A stretch of DNA of 64,000 bases from Bin55 sp965205965. GTDB lineage: Bacteria; Pseudomonadota; Gammaproteobacteria; Pseudomonadales; Azotimanducaceae. Made by a program: the position numbers and the translations under genes. Shown piece by piece: positions 48,759 through 58,390 of the stretch (positions within the stretch are counted from its first letter, which is position 1; each line of letters opens with the position of its first letter). The notes under the pieces were generated by a model that was given only the letters and a program-made list of their open reading frames with translations, was not told the origin of the DNA and did no database searches. The stretch spans positions 1 to 64,000 of the forward strand of contig CBDBHT010000006.1 of NCBI GenBank assembly GCA_965205965.1. The letters are read 5' to 3'.

Positions 48759-50248
48759 TGCTCAAACTCCTAGATCTTGATGCTGCAACTTCCCACTGTA
48801 GAAGTGTCAGAATTTACGTGTGCGAGTTTACCAGAGTCCCATGGAACGAAGGTTTTTCTGCGAGTGGGTAGTCGTCATCTGCTTTCCTAAACCTTTGTCA
48901 CATATCTCGGCAAAAAGTTGGAAACATCCCTTCTTGAAGTAGACGGCGAACCACCTTTTCGTTTGTCACTCCCAGTATTTGCCTGGATACGCCACTTGTT
49001 CGAAGCTTACTGCAAGGCCAAGTTGGTCAACTTCTATCGATATCCTCGCTGGTGAGATGAGACATCCCGAACATTTACTGGCCGGCGTACCAGTTATTCA
49101 GGGTATCAATCGCGTTGATGGTATAAATATCCTTGCGGAGCTCCTTCGAGAACGAACGAGAAATACGGAATCACCAGATTCCAGCTTCGCCGATAGCTCC
49201 CTCACTACACTCGGGTACTGCTTCTCCAGTTCGGTGCTTTGAAGGCAGTCGTGCCCTTGCTATAGCCCAAACTCCACCATTGATCTGGATTCTCTGGATC
49301 AGTTTTCGCAATCGCAATGATGGGAGCATGAACCTATCCTCTGGGATCGATTATAGGCTAGCATACGGTTTAACATGGAATAAGAGACATCCAAGAATGG
49401 ATGCAGTGAAGTTACGCAAAGACATGAGCAAGTCCAGGCACTTCGGGGGGTCGAGAGGTTTTCGACTAGCGACTGTAGGATGTCAGGTTGGCGGTGTTTC
49501 TGGAGCAGCACGCCTCGCCGTTGCCGTTTGATCAGCAATTTCCAGTGAGCAAATGTCTGGATACTGGCAGTGTGTTCAAGAGATGGATGAGCATTTCTTT
49601 GATTTAACTAAATTTTTCAACTCCAGTTTGATGACGTGCCCCAATTTATACAGCCCGGAAAGTGACAAAAGTTCGCGAAAAACACGGGGCGGAAACGGCA
49701 GAAAATCCTATTCAAACAATCAGTTAACAACTTGTTGGAAATTACTGCCGTTTGATTTATCGATGCGCAGGCGTGTTCGGTGGCGGAAGCGAAGCCGCGC
49801 CTCCTGTAGAGTTTGGAGCAGATTTCCTACGACACGACTTTACGCCACCGTCTGGACCCGACCTGCCGGTGCGTTACCGTCGAGCTTTTCAGTAGGTACT
49901 GCATGGTGTCTAGCGCGGCCAGGTACTCCGCCGGATGTCGGCATGGCACAGTCATTATCTGGTGGCCGTAGACAGTACCGCTAACGGAATTTGTAACACT
50001 GTTATGGTCGAAGTAAACAAACTTGCACACGACGATGTCCCAGCATAAAGATAAAGAATTTTTGATTTTTAAGTATTTGAATCAAAAGTTAAGTACAGAT
50101 ATATACAATTCTTAAAGTCGCTGGGTGTCGTCAAGATGTACGGTTTTTTGTGGACAGGAACGTCACTCGCGTCGATATACCGATTGTTCTAAAAAGATTA
50201 GTAGTATGATGATATAAGAGATTTAGAGTCTGAGGCTTTTAGCAACGA
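48759..50248. other. 1.5-kb gap with transposase debris
   Basis: Around 49770-49985 on the plus strand, broken frames give FTPPSGPDLPVRYRRAFQ and RRMSAWHSHYLVAVDST. This pattern resembles transposases that read YLVxVDGTGYFSS at their first catalytic Asp, so I infer an IS4-like relic. Other open frames (48979-49242, 49133-49531) carry no motif. The 200 bases before hsdM are AT-rich and should contain its promoter. Confidence 0.4.
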
Positions 50249-51874
50249 ATGGCGCAGAGAAAAGTAAAAAAATCGGCCAACGGTGGCGCAACACTTGGCT
50301 ACGAAGCGCAGCTGTGGCGTATGGCTGACGCCTTGCGAGGCAATATGGATGCGTCTGAGTACAAGCACATTGTGCTCGGTTTGATTTTCTTGAAATACAT
50401 TTCCGATGCATTTGAAGAACTGCACGCCAAACTTGGAGAGGAACGGGACGCGGGGGCCGATCCGGGGCATCCGGACGAATACCGAGCAAAGAATATTTTC
50501 TGGGTCCCTCCGAATGCAAGATGGGAGGAGCTGAAAAGAAATGCCAAGCTTCCAACGATAGGACAGATTGTTGACAACGCCATGGGTTTCATAGAGCGGG
50601 ACAATCCCGTTCTGAAAAATGTACTGCCCAGAAACTATGGACGTCCCGCTCTTGATAAGCAACGGCTTGGGCAACTCATTGACATGATTAGCAATATCAA
50701 AGTTGGTGATGCAGAAGCGCGGTCTAGGGACGTACTCGGCCGTGTGTATGAATATTTTCTTTCAGAATTTGCCAGTCGGGAGGGTAAAAAAGGAGGGGAA
50801 TTCTATACGCCGCGTTGCATCGTAAAACTCTTGGTAGAAATACTGGAACCATATCATGGGAGGGTTTACGATCCCTGTTGTGGGTCCGCCGGGATGTTCG
50901 TGCAATCAATTGAGTTCATTCGTGCACACGCCAACGGAAACGGAAACAGTACTCGAATTCCAAGGGGCGTGAGGCCTGATATATCCATATACGGACAAGA
51001 GTCCAATGACACGACTTGGCGTCTTGCGAAAATGAATCTAGCCATTCGCGGAATTGAAGGACAGATCAAAAGAGAAGATAGTTTTCACAACGACCTCCAC
51101 CTTGATCTGAAAGCTGACTATATTCTCGCCAATCCACCATTCAATTCATCCGACTGGGGCGGTGATCGTCTCGTTGAGGACAGGCGTTGGGTTTATGGAA
51201 TACCACCAAAAGGTAATGCGAACTACGCTTGGATCCAGCACATGGTTCACCATTTGGCACCCAATGGAGTCGCTGGATTCGTACTCGCAAACGGGTCAAT
51301 GTCGTCTGCACAGTCGGGGGAGGGCGACATAAGGAAGAATCTGATCAAGGCTGATCTTGTTGACTGCATGATTGCTTTACCGTCGCAGCTTTTCTACAAG
51401 GTTCAAATTCCGGCGTGCCTTTGGTTTCTCGCGAAAAATAAGAAAGGGACTTTTCATAAAGATTCGACAAGCGATCAAAGTAGAAGAAATTCAAGAAACC
51501 GCCAGGGCGAGATTTTGTTCATTGATGCTCGCAAATTAGGACGTATGGTTGATCGAACGCATCGTGAGTTGACTGACGAGGATATTGCCAAAATTGCTTC
51601 TACTTATCGTGCATGGTGCGGAAGAGACAAAAATGAGTATGTAGATGTACTCGGTTTTTGTAAAAGTGCTACGGTTGATGAGATATCTAAAAATGACTTC
51701 GCACTGACTCCCGGAAGGTACGTTGGTGCCGAGATACAGAAAGACGACGGTGAACCTTTTGAAGAGAAAATGAATCGACTTGTTGGCGAGTTGAGCGAAC
51801 AGGTGAAAGAAGCGCGGCGACTAGACCAAACAATAGCTAAAAATCTTGAGGCGTTGGGATTTCCGTTGCCGTAG
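50249..51874 (+). CDS. hsdM: type I restriction-modification system, DNA methyltransferase subunit
   Basis: HsdM methylates adenine within the site chosen by HsdS. The 541-residue protein has the N-terminal helical domain (LGYEAQLWRMADALRGNMDA), the GGEFYTPRCIVKLLVE segment (about 182-197), the AdoMet motif DPCCGSAGMF (208-217) and the catalytic motif ANPPF (294-298). All motifs are intact. Its hsdS and hsdR partners are 3.5 and 6.5 kb downstream on the same strand, separated by inserted genes and relics. The ORF appears functional. Confidence 0.95.
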   Translation: MAQRKVKKSANGGATLGYEAQLWRMADALRGNMDASEYKHIVLGLIFLKYISDAFEELHAKLGEERDAGADPGHPDEYRAKNIFWVPPNARWEELKRNAKLPTIGQIVDNAMGFIERDNPVLKNVLPRNYGRPALDKQRLGQLIDMISNIKVGDAEARSRDVLGRVYEYFLSEFASREGKKGGEFYTPRCIVKLLVEILEPYHGRVYDPCCGSAGMFVQSIEFIRAHANGNGNSTRIPRGVRPDISIYGQESNDTTWRLAKMNLAIRGIEGQIKREDSFHNDLHLDLKADYILANPPFNSSDWGGDRLVEDRRWVYGIPPKGNANYAWIQHMVHHLAPNGVAGFVLANGSMSSAQSGEGDIRKNLIKADLVDCMIALPSQLFYKVQIPACLWFLAKNKKGTFHKDSTSDQSRRNSRNRQGEILFIDARKLGRMVDRTHRELTDEDIAKIASTYRAWCGRDKNEYVDVLGFCKSATVDEISKNDFALTPGRYVGAEIQKDDGEPFEEKMNRLVGELSEQVKEARRLDQTIAKNLEALGFPLP

Positions 51875-52044
51875 TATGTCTTGAGTAGTTATGTCAGTTG
51901 GCGAAAAATGGGTTTCTTGTTTTACTGCTAACGTAGCACTGAGAGCCTCCAATTTCTCTTAATGAGGGTGAGATAAGATAATCTGGTAAGCTCTGAATAT
52001 ACGGGATTTCTGATGTTCCCGGTGCGAATGGACCTCGCTATACT

Positions 52045-52660
52045 GTGGCACTGCGGAGTAGGTTGCCCATGGTGGCAACTGCTAGAATGACTGCTACCCC
52101 GACAACAAGAATGGTAATGCGTTACCCTGTCTGGATTCAGCATTTCGTCCATCACTTTGGTGCCGAAGGGCACGGCGGGCTTTGTGTTCGCCAACGACTC
52201 CATGTCGTTAATTCAGTCAAGCAAGGGCAAGGCGGGCCTAGTGGACTGTATGGCAGCGTTACCGACCCCACTCTTCTATTCGACTCTGCGTCCCACCTAC
52301 CTGCAGTTTTTTGCTCGCGACCGCGGCAAAATGCTGTTCATCGAGATCCACAAGCGCGGTACCATAATCGGCTATATCCAACATGAATGTACGGACGAGG
52401 GTATTACCTTCTTGCCCGTATCGCCAGTACCTATTACGCTTGGCGCGGAAAAAGATAACGGGTAAGTACATTGACATCTGCGGGGGTGCCTTTGGAGAGG
52501 GTGTGCACAAACGCGGCCATGTGTTGATATTGATCCGCTATATTGAGGGACAACGGCGATCTATCCAAGGACTAGATGAAGTATCTCGTAGCTCAACTGC
52601 ACGAGCAACAGTACCAAGCCGTGAAGCTGGGTACTGCTATCGTAGCCAACCTTGAGGGAC
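52045..52660 (+). pseudogene. decayed second hsdM
   Basis: Fragments in more than one frame align in order with the intact HsdM just upstream. WIQHFVHHFGAEG matches WIQHMVHHLAPNG, FVFANDSMSLIQSSKG matches FVLANGSMSSAQSGEG, and LVDCMAALPTPLFY matches LVDCMIALPSQLFY. KMLFIEIHKRGTIIGYIQHE matches the LFIDARKLGRMVDRTHRE region. The N-terminal half with the AdoMet motif is missing. It is an old relic of a related type I system. Confidence 0.8.
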
Positions 52661-52682
52661 TAGAGATCAGATACCGGTAATC

Positions 52683-53108
52683 ATGAGTATCGATACAGGC
52701 TTTCTGCGGAACTGCATACGGACTTTGGAGCGTGCTCTAGGCGAGATCGGTAAACACAAGGAAGCGAACGATTTCCTGTACGAGGTTTACCGTGCAGCTT
52801 ACGTCAAGGAGTTCGAACTGATCCTGGAACAAAGCGGGAAGCTGCTACGAAAACATCTCGCGGATTTTTTTGCCAGCAACCAGCAGGCTGACCGTCTGAC
52901 CTTCAAGGATATCTTCCGCCATGCCGCCAAGCACGGACTGATGGACTCGGCCTCGGTCGAACGCTGGCTTGACTATCGCGACAACCGGAACGACACGGCA
53001 CACAACTACGGCAAGGACTTTGCAGAAGCAACACTGAAATTGCTGCCGGCGTTCATCGCTGACGCGAAGGTGTTGGCTGACATAATTGAGACGGTAAACG
53101 ATGGCTGA
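52683..53108 (+). CDS. HEPN-type toxin-like protein (HI0074 family, nucleotidyltransferase partner)
   Basis: The 141-residue helical protein has YRDNRNDTAHNYG (about residues 99-111), an R-x4-H pattern of HEPN ribonucleases. It matches the HI0074-like family annotated as nucleotidyltransferase substrate-binding protein. The neighbour 53101-53415 encodes the matching MNT nucleotidyltransferase and overlaps by eight bases. In such pairs the HEPN protein is the toxin, and the MNT protein silences it by adding AMP to it. Both genes are intact, although the flanking hsdM and hsdS relics are decayed. Confidence 0.85.
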   Translation: MSIDTGFLRNCIRTLERALGEIGKHKEANDFLYEVYRAAYVKEFELILEQSGKLLRKHLADFFASNQQADRLTFKDIFRHAAKHGLMDSASVERWLDYRDNRNDTAHNYGKDFAEATLKLLPAFIADAKVLADIIETVNDG

Positions 53109-53415
53109 CAGGCTGCATCTTTCGCCGAAGCATCGTCGGGTATTGGAAGAACTACTACGGAAGCATCTGTCCGGTGTCGAGGTCTGGGCCTATGGCAGCC
53201 GCGTGACCGGCCAGAGCCATGACGGCAGCGACCTTGATCTGGTATTACGCGGGCCGAGGCTGAAGGGAATTCCGGTCGGTCAACTGGTGGATTTCGAGGA
53301 GGCGGTGCGGGAGTCGAACATTCCCTTTCTGGTGGAAGCATGCGATTGGGTACGTCTGCCCAAGCGGTTCCACCCCAAGATAGAGCAGGATTATGTGGTA
53401 TTGATAAAAAAGTGA
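53101..53415 (+). CDS. MNT-family nucleotidyltransferase antitoxin
   Basis: The 104-residue protein has the minimal nucleotidyltransferase signature: AYGSRVTGQSHDGSDLDLVL (about residues 26-45), with the GS motif and DxD metal-binding pair. A third acidic residue is expected near VEACDWV. It is the expected partner of the HEPN gene that it overlaps. The sequence is intact and has the normal length for the family. Confidence 0.87.
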   Translation: MADRLHLSPKHRRVLEELLRKHLSGVEVWAYGSRVTGQSHDGSDLDLVLRGPRLKGIPVGQLVDFEEAVRESNIPFLVEACDWVRLPKRFHPKIEQDYVVLIKK

Positions 53416-53493
53416 GCGGTTACCAACAAAACAAATAGTAGAAAACTCCTCAGCACTTTAACTGGCATTCGACATTGCCACTATCATATTGAG

Positions 53494-53822
53494 ATGCAGG
53501 ACATTCGACTCCCCGACCAAGTGGTATCGGAAGCGACAAAGTCCAACGGATCTGACGTTAGTGCAATACTGGCTCAGCAGGCAAATCGTTTAACCAGTCT
53601 CGAATGGATGCCTGTGACGATTGGCGACACTTCTGAGAAAGTAGCTATAGATGCTTTCGGCTCATCAACTATAGGGTAGAGACCTTCGCGCTAGATGGCA
53701 TACCGATTATCAGCAGGCAGCACCTCCACGGTGTCAGAGTAGACAATACTCCGGGCTACAACTTCCATTACAGAAAGAACATGCTCAGCAACCTGCTCGT
53801 GTTGCTAGCCCTTATTTCTCAT
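53494..53822 (+). pseudogene. decayed N-terminal part of a second hsdS
   Basis: The first frame reads EWMPVTIGDTSEKVAIDAFG, the usual N-terminal start of HsdS (W-x-x-V-x-L-G-D-x-x-E-K-V-A-x-G-P-F-G-S). After a frameshift near 53675 the next frame reads VETFALDGIPIISRQHLHG and VDNTPGYNF, matching target-recognition domain 1. The sequence then stops at the family 2 repeat element. With the hsdM relic at 52 kb it marks a second type I system that has lost most of its sequence. Confidence 0.7.
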
Positions 53823-54132
53823 AATGAGTGAGCTTTGGTGCGATTTATGTGCGTTTCAGTTATTGATACAACGAAGTCGATTGGGCTTTGCCGGGGGAAG
53901 GGGGTTGCTGCGGCGGGGTGTGTTCGGACGGATTAGTGCGTCGGATAGCGAAAGGGGTGCGTCCGGGCCGGATGGAAGCGGGACGCGGTCGGTGCTGAGC
54001 GCGATGCTTGCGATTTATGAAGAGATGCGGATTTTTGGAATGCGCCCCGGCCCGTTTCGAGGACTGCTGCAGACCCGCGCGAAAAGCGGCACATCCCGTG
54101 AAAACGTCATTTTCGACTTGATTATGAGAAAT
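53814..54132 (+). mobile_element. inverted-repeat element family 2, copy 2 (319 bp)
   Basis: The ends are perfect 12-bp inverted repeats, ATTTCTCATAAT (53814-53825) and ATTATGAGAAAT (54121-54132). The GC-rich inside is homologous to 45403-45697, in opposite orientation. An open frame of 105 codons fills it but has no known motif and no ribosome site. It follows the hsdS relic directly and probably ended it. Confidence 0.68.
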
Positions 54133-54309
54133 CCGAGCTAGTGCCAGTGTCCAGCGAGGAGATATCGTACCCAAACATTGAGGTACGATTTAGATAGTCG
54201 GCCTATATTCCAAACAATTCGGAGTTGCTTGCTATGTCGTATCCCAAAGTCAAAAGTCAGTTTTACATTCTTTAGTATCATATCCTTGTCCGAAAGATAA
54301 GGAGACACC

Positions 54310-55239
54310 GTGTTGAGCACGCAAGAAGAAGTGGATTCCAGAAATGATCATCGGATGGAGGAATTGCTTAAAGAACTCGACGAGGACATTGTTAATCTAT
54401 CTATTGTAGAAAATGCTCGTGATAATATATTTTTGAGTTGCTCACGCGCATCACTCGTTAAAGCATATGAATTCGCCGGTCTCACGACAAGCGCAGTGAC
54501 TCGTTCTGCCTATTTTTTAGCTCCTGCTTTGCGAGGGATAGCTGAGGATATCATATTTCTACGCTTCATTTCGAAGAGGCTGTCAGAACTCGATCGAGAA
54601 AGTCTCTTAGCCAAGATGATGTTGTTGGAAGTACATGATAAGGTGAAGGTTCAAAGCGACTTCTTTCGAAACTTTAGACCTCTCCAAAAAGTTCTTAGCT
54701 GTTCTAATGACGATGACAGTATAAAGCTGAAGGATGAAATAAAATCAATTTGGCAGTTAAGTGGCTTTCCTAACTTAAAGAAAGTCTACCCTAATACTCA
54801 AAAAATGGCAACAAAGGATTCCACAACTTCCGTAGTTATATATAACTACGTTTACCGATTCAGTTCAGGATTGGTTCACTTTAATCCTCGTGTATTATTA
54901 CGGTCGGGGTGGGGCACTTGTGAGGAGGATGAATTTACGTTTTCGACAAAGCATATGTCATCTTATTATCTATATATGTGCCGCGTGTACGGAGTATTTC
55001 TATTCTGCCTTTATTTTCATTTTTTTCCAGAGCACATTTCACTAGAGCAATCTAGTCAGAAGAAGGTATCAGAGATTCTCGAATATACGATATCGATTCC
55101 ACGTTGGCCGGAAATAGTAACGTTTGAAGAGATGAATATTCCATTTACCCCCCAACCTTCAAATCTGTTGACTTTCCCATACATTACACGTTGTCATAAA
55201 GAAGCAATGGAAACAATGCTTAAAGCAAGTTCACATTAA
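54310..55239 (+). CDS. DUF5677-like protein
   Basis: The 309-residue helical protein has ALRGIAEDIIFLRFISKRL (about residues 76-94) and FSSGLVHFNPRVLL (about 192-205). These recall the RxxxE and S-x-x-(V/A)-H motifs of DUF5677, a HEPN-like family often seen in defence loci. The start is GTG 54310 with AAGGAGA at about 54298-54304; TTG 54313 is possible. It is intact and lies between the repeat element and the intact hsdS, on the same strand. A nuclease role is only suggested by the fold. Confidence 0.55.
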   Translation: MLSTQEEVDSRNDHRMEELLKELDEDIVNLSIVENARDNIFLSCSRASLVKAYEFAGLTTSAVTRSAYFLAPALRGIAEDIIFLRFISKRLSELDRESLLAKMMLLEVHDKVKVQSDFFRNFRPLQKVLSCSNDDDSIKLKDEIKSIWQLSGFPNLKKVYPNTQKMATKDSTTSVVIYNYVYRFSSGLVHFNPRVLLRSGWGTCEEDEFTFSTKHMSSYYLYMCRVYGVFLFCLYFHFFPEHISLEQSSQKKVSEILEYTISIPRWPEIVTFEEMNIPFTPQPSNLLTFPYITRCHKEAMETMLKASSH

Positions 55240-55432
55240 ATCTCAAAGCATTAGCGACGCGGGTAACCCGGATAAAAGTTAGGATTGACGATATGATTTG
55301 AGTAATAAGGGAAGCCCATCTTTGGACAGTGATGTACACTGTAAACTCAAGACTGTCTACCCTAAAATTAAGAAATGACGTAGCACTACACTAGGTGCGG
55401 GAATCATTTCGCAAGCAGATCAAGCGGAGCAT

Positions 55433-56725
55433 ATGGTGCTAGCAAAGACAAGAAAACCGCATACACGAGAAGGATGGCCAAAAGTAACTCTCGGTGACTG
55501 CGTCGAAATGAATGATGCCACATACGCACCAAACGAGACTTGGACATTTATAAACTATCTCGACACAGGCAATATCACAGAAAATAGAATTTCTGAAGTG
55601 CAATATTTTACTGTAGGAAAGGACAAAATACCTAGCCGGGCAAGACGAAAAGTGCAATCTGGCGATATTGTATATTCAACTGTCCGCCCCAACCAAAAGC
55701 ATTTCGGCCTACTAAAAAACCTACCGAACAATTGCTTGGTCTCAACAGGGTTCTCCGTAATAAGAGGAAAACCTGACATCGCACGTACCGACTTTATTTA
55801 CTGGTTTCTCGCACAGGAAGCCGTCGTCAACCAACTGCAGGTCGTCGCTGAACATAGCACATCAGCATATCCATCCATTCGGCCCTTGGACATTAAAGGG
55901 CTGAGAATGTACCTTCCACCTCTCTCCAAACAACGGGCAATCGCACATATCCTCAGCGCACTGGACGACAAGATCGAGCTGAACCGTCGGATGAATGAGA
56001 CGCTTGAGACAATGGTGCAGTCGCTTTTCAAATCGTGGTTCGTTGATTTCGACCCCGTCCGCGCCAAGATGGAGAGCCGGGATACGGGACTGCCCCGGCA
56101 TCTTGCCGACCTCTTCTCCGACAAACTTATCGACTCCGAACTCGGCTGGATTCCAGAGGGGTGGGAGCCAAAAACACTGGGCGAGTGCTTTGGCCTCACG
56201 ATGGGGCAGTCCCCGCCCGGTAGTAGCTATAACGATCACGGTGAAGGCTTGCCATTCTTCCAGGGACGGTCTAACTTTGGCTTTCGGTATCCCGAGAATC
56301 GGAAATTTTGCACTGCTCCAACTCGGAAAGCTCGACCCGGAGATACATTAGTTAGTGTCAGAGCCCCCGTCGGCGACATTAATATGGCTTGGACGCAATG
56401 CTGTATTGGACGTGGCGTAGCCGCACTCCGGCACAAATCAAATTCAATCTCGTACACCTATTATTCAATTTTGGCACTAAAAGAATCTATCAGCGCGTAT
56501 GAGCACTCTGGTACTGTGTTCGGGGCAATCAACAGAAAGCAATTTCAAGAGATTCAAGTATTAGAACCCCCATCACGGCTTATTGAAGTGTTCGATACCT
56601 ATGTCAATCCTATGGACCGCTGCATTAGGGAACATACATTGGAAATGCGTATTTTGATCTTCCTTCGGGAGATACTATTACCTAAGCTGATTTCCGGTGA
56701 AATCCGTGTGGATAGCACTCAATGA
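55433..56725 (+). CDS. hsdS: type I restriction-modification system, specificity subunit
   Basis: HsdS recognises the two halves of the DNA target. The 430-residue protein has target-recognition domain 1 (about 10-155), then the central conserved helix region (LPPLSKQRAIAHILSALDDK, about 160-215). Domain 2 (about 235-385) starts GWIPEGWEPKTLGECFGL. The distal conserved helix ends LREILLPKLISGEIRV. Both domains are complete, so the subunit should be functional. The decayed second hsdS at 53.5 kb differs in the first domain. Confidence 0.93.
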   Translation: MVLAKTRKPHTREGWPKVTLGDCVEMNDATYAPNETWTFINYLDTGNITENRISEVQYFTVGKDKIPSRARRKVQSGDIVYSTVRPNQKHFGLLKNLPNNCLVSTGFSVIRGKPDIARTDFIYWFLAQEAVVNQLQVVAEHSTSAYPSIRPLDIKGLRMYLPPLSKQRAIAHILSALDDKIELNRRMNETLETMVQSLFKSWFVDFDPVRAKMESRDTGLPRHLADLFSDKLIDSELGWIPEGWEPKTLGECFGLTMGQSPPGSSYNDHGEGLPFFQGRSNFGFRYPENRKFCTAPTRKARPGDTLVSVRAPVGDINMAWTQCCIGRGVAALRHKSNSISYTYYSILALKESISAYEHSGTVFGAINRKQFQEIQVLEPPSRLIEVFDTYVNPMDRCIREHTLEMRILIFLREILLPKLISGEIRVDSTQ

Positions 56726-56743
56726 GTATACAGAAAGTATGGT

Positions 56744-57241
56744 ATGGATGATTTGCTACTGTCCATATCGGATATTAAAGAGGGGCTATCCTCAGTTTAT
56801 GCAGAAGCAGTGGCTACACGCGTAGGGTATCAAACAGCGAAGTTTAACCAAGACCGTGATGGAATTGATCTTCAGATAGGAGCTGGAGGTTCAATGAGAC
56901 CTAGCATTCAGATTCAGCTCAAAGCCACCGTAAATCTTAGTCCAGCAAAGGAAGGCTATTTTCACTTCGCGCTTAAACAACGCAACTATGAGTTATTACG
57001 AGTACCTACGTCATATCCGAGATTGCTTGTTGTACTAGATCTGCCCAAAAATTCAGACGCATGGCTGACTATTACGGCAGATGAACTTGTGATGCGACGA
57101 AGAGCGTATTGGCTTAGCCTTAGAGGTGCCGAATCAACGAACAACAAATCCACGACAACTGTCAAAATCCCGACAACGAACGTATTTGATGTCGCTGGTT
57201 TGCAATCCCTGATGCAAGATGCAAGAGAGGGCAGAATCTAA
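56744..57241 (+). CDS. DUF4365-like PD-(D/E)xK nuclease-fold protein
   Basis: The 165-residue protein has DRDGIDLQIG (about residues 39-48) and IQIQLKATVNL (about 56-66). This is the D...QxK pattern of restriction-endonuclease folds annotated as DUF4365. Its stop overlaps the start of the next gene by one base. It lies 18 bases after hsdS and is not part of standard type I systems. It may be an accessory nuclease that works with the downstream protein or with HsdR. Confidence 0.65.
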   Translation: MDDLLLSISDIKEGLSSVYAEAVATRVGYQTAKFNQDRDGIDLQIGAGGSMRPSIQIQLKATVNLSPAKEGYFHFALKQRNYELLRVPTSYPRLLVVLDLPKNSDAWLTITADELVMRRRAYWLSLRGAESTNNKSTTTVKIPTTNVFDVAGLQSLMQDAREGRI

Positions 57242-58371
57242 TGAGAGTTGATATTAAGGATAAAGAAGCTTTGGCGGTTATCAGTCCCGGAGCACTGTCA
57301 GCTTACGCACGTGCGGCTGGGTGGACGAAAACCAGCGTATATAGAGAATTCTCGGATATCTACACGGGTGAGGACCTGCCAGAATTGGTAATTCCCAGGA
57401 GGCAAGATCTAGGTGACTATCCTGCCGTAGTATCCATGTTGATAGACATCTTCGCCGATCTATCGAATAGAGATCAGCTTTCTACTTATTATGATTTGCT
57501 CACCGCAAATCGAGATGTCGTAAGGTTTCGAATAGCTGATCGCGCAAGCGGCAGCATAGCTTTGAAAGATGGGCAAGCATTGTTATCTGGAGCATACGGC
57601 TTATTCCTTGCCGCTGCGTATGCTGCATATTCAATCAATAGTCCAAAAGCAATCTACTCTACTCGCGACAATGCTGGCACGAAGGATTTTCTAAATCGTG
57701 TGGATTTGGGACAAACGGAACAAGGGAGCTATACAGTAACTCTGCTAACCCCTAATATTTCTCCAGCACAGCTTCTTCCACTGTTCGATCCTTTTGAAAG
57801 GGTAGCGAGCAAGCAGCTAGTCTGCGCTTTATATGCCGCGAAAGAAGCTGCTGAAATGGCAGCCGCAGGTGAGCCAGAGGCGTTTTCAAATGCAGTGAAT
57901 CATGGTGTAAGTGCTAACTTCTGTGAGGCTCTGGTGAAAGTGACCGAGCCATTTAATGCAGTGGAGATTGGTATATCTTGGGCCCGCACTCGTCCCGTAG
58001 ATAATGTGCGCGACGTTATCTCGTTCACGTCCTCTGATACTCCAATTCTTCGTGAAGCTGCAAGAGTTTTTCGTGCTTGTGCACCGCATTCCGATGTTGA
58101 ACTGACCGGACTTGTGCGTATGCTTAAAAGAGATAAATCCGAAATGGATGGGCGCATAACGCTTATTACTTATTTTGATGCAAAGAACATAGCGGTACAG
58201 GCTACGCTGAGCGAATCTGATTACGATCAAGCGATTTCGGCCCATCGAGAGAAAGCCCCCGTAGTCTTAAAAGGGGATTTAGAGCATACTCGCCAACAGA
58301 AGTGGCGTTTGCTTAATCCAGTGCTTATAGATGTCATCCAAGATGAAGAAAGTAACGGAGACTGGGAATAG
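57241..58371 (+). CDS. unrecognised 376-residue protein nested between hsdS and hsdR
   Basis: The protein is mixed alpha/beta, with an Ala-rich central region (residues about 115-145 and 190-220) and no transmembrane segment. Notable stretches are GALSAYARAAGWTKTSVYRE near the N-terminus and ITLITYFDAKNIAVQATL near the C-terminus. I know no matching family. Translation is coupled to the DUF4365-like gene by a one-base overlap. It precedes hsdR by 19 bases. The pair is conserved in frame and looks functional, so it may be an accessory module of this restriction system or a separate defence unit carried with it. Confidence 0.6.
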   Translation: MRVDIKDKEALAVISPGALSAYARAAGWTKTSVYREFSDIYTGEDLPELVIPRRQDLGDYPAVVSMLIDIFADLSNRDQLSTYYDLLTANRDVVRFRIADRASGSIALKDGQALLSGAYGLFLAAAYAAYSINSPKAIYSTRDNAGTKDFLNRVDLGQTEQGSYTVTLLTPNISPAQLLPLFDPFERVASKQLVCALYAAKEAAEMAAAGEPEAFSNAVNHGVSANFCEALVKVTEPFNAVEIGISWARTRPVDNVRDVISFTSSDTPILREAARVFRACAPHSDVELTGLVRMLKRDKSEMDGRITLITYFDAKNIAVQATLSESDYDQAISAHREKAPVVLKGDLEHTRQQKWRLLNPVLIDVIQDEESNGDWE

Positions 58372-58390
58372 TCGTTTATAGCAACTTGCA

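Noticed and set aside
53824..54141. 105-codon open frame inside copy 2 of the family 2 element
   Set aside because: There is no ribosome site or motif, and copy 1 carries frame-breaking differences, so the GC-rich frame is probably chance.
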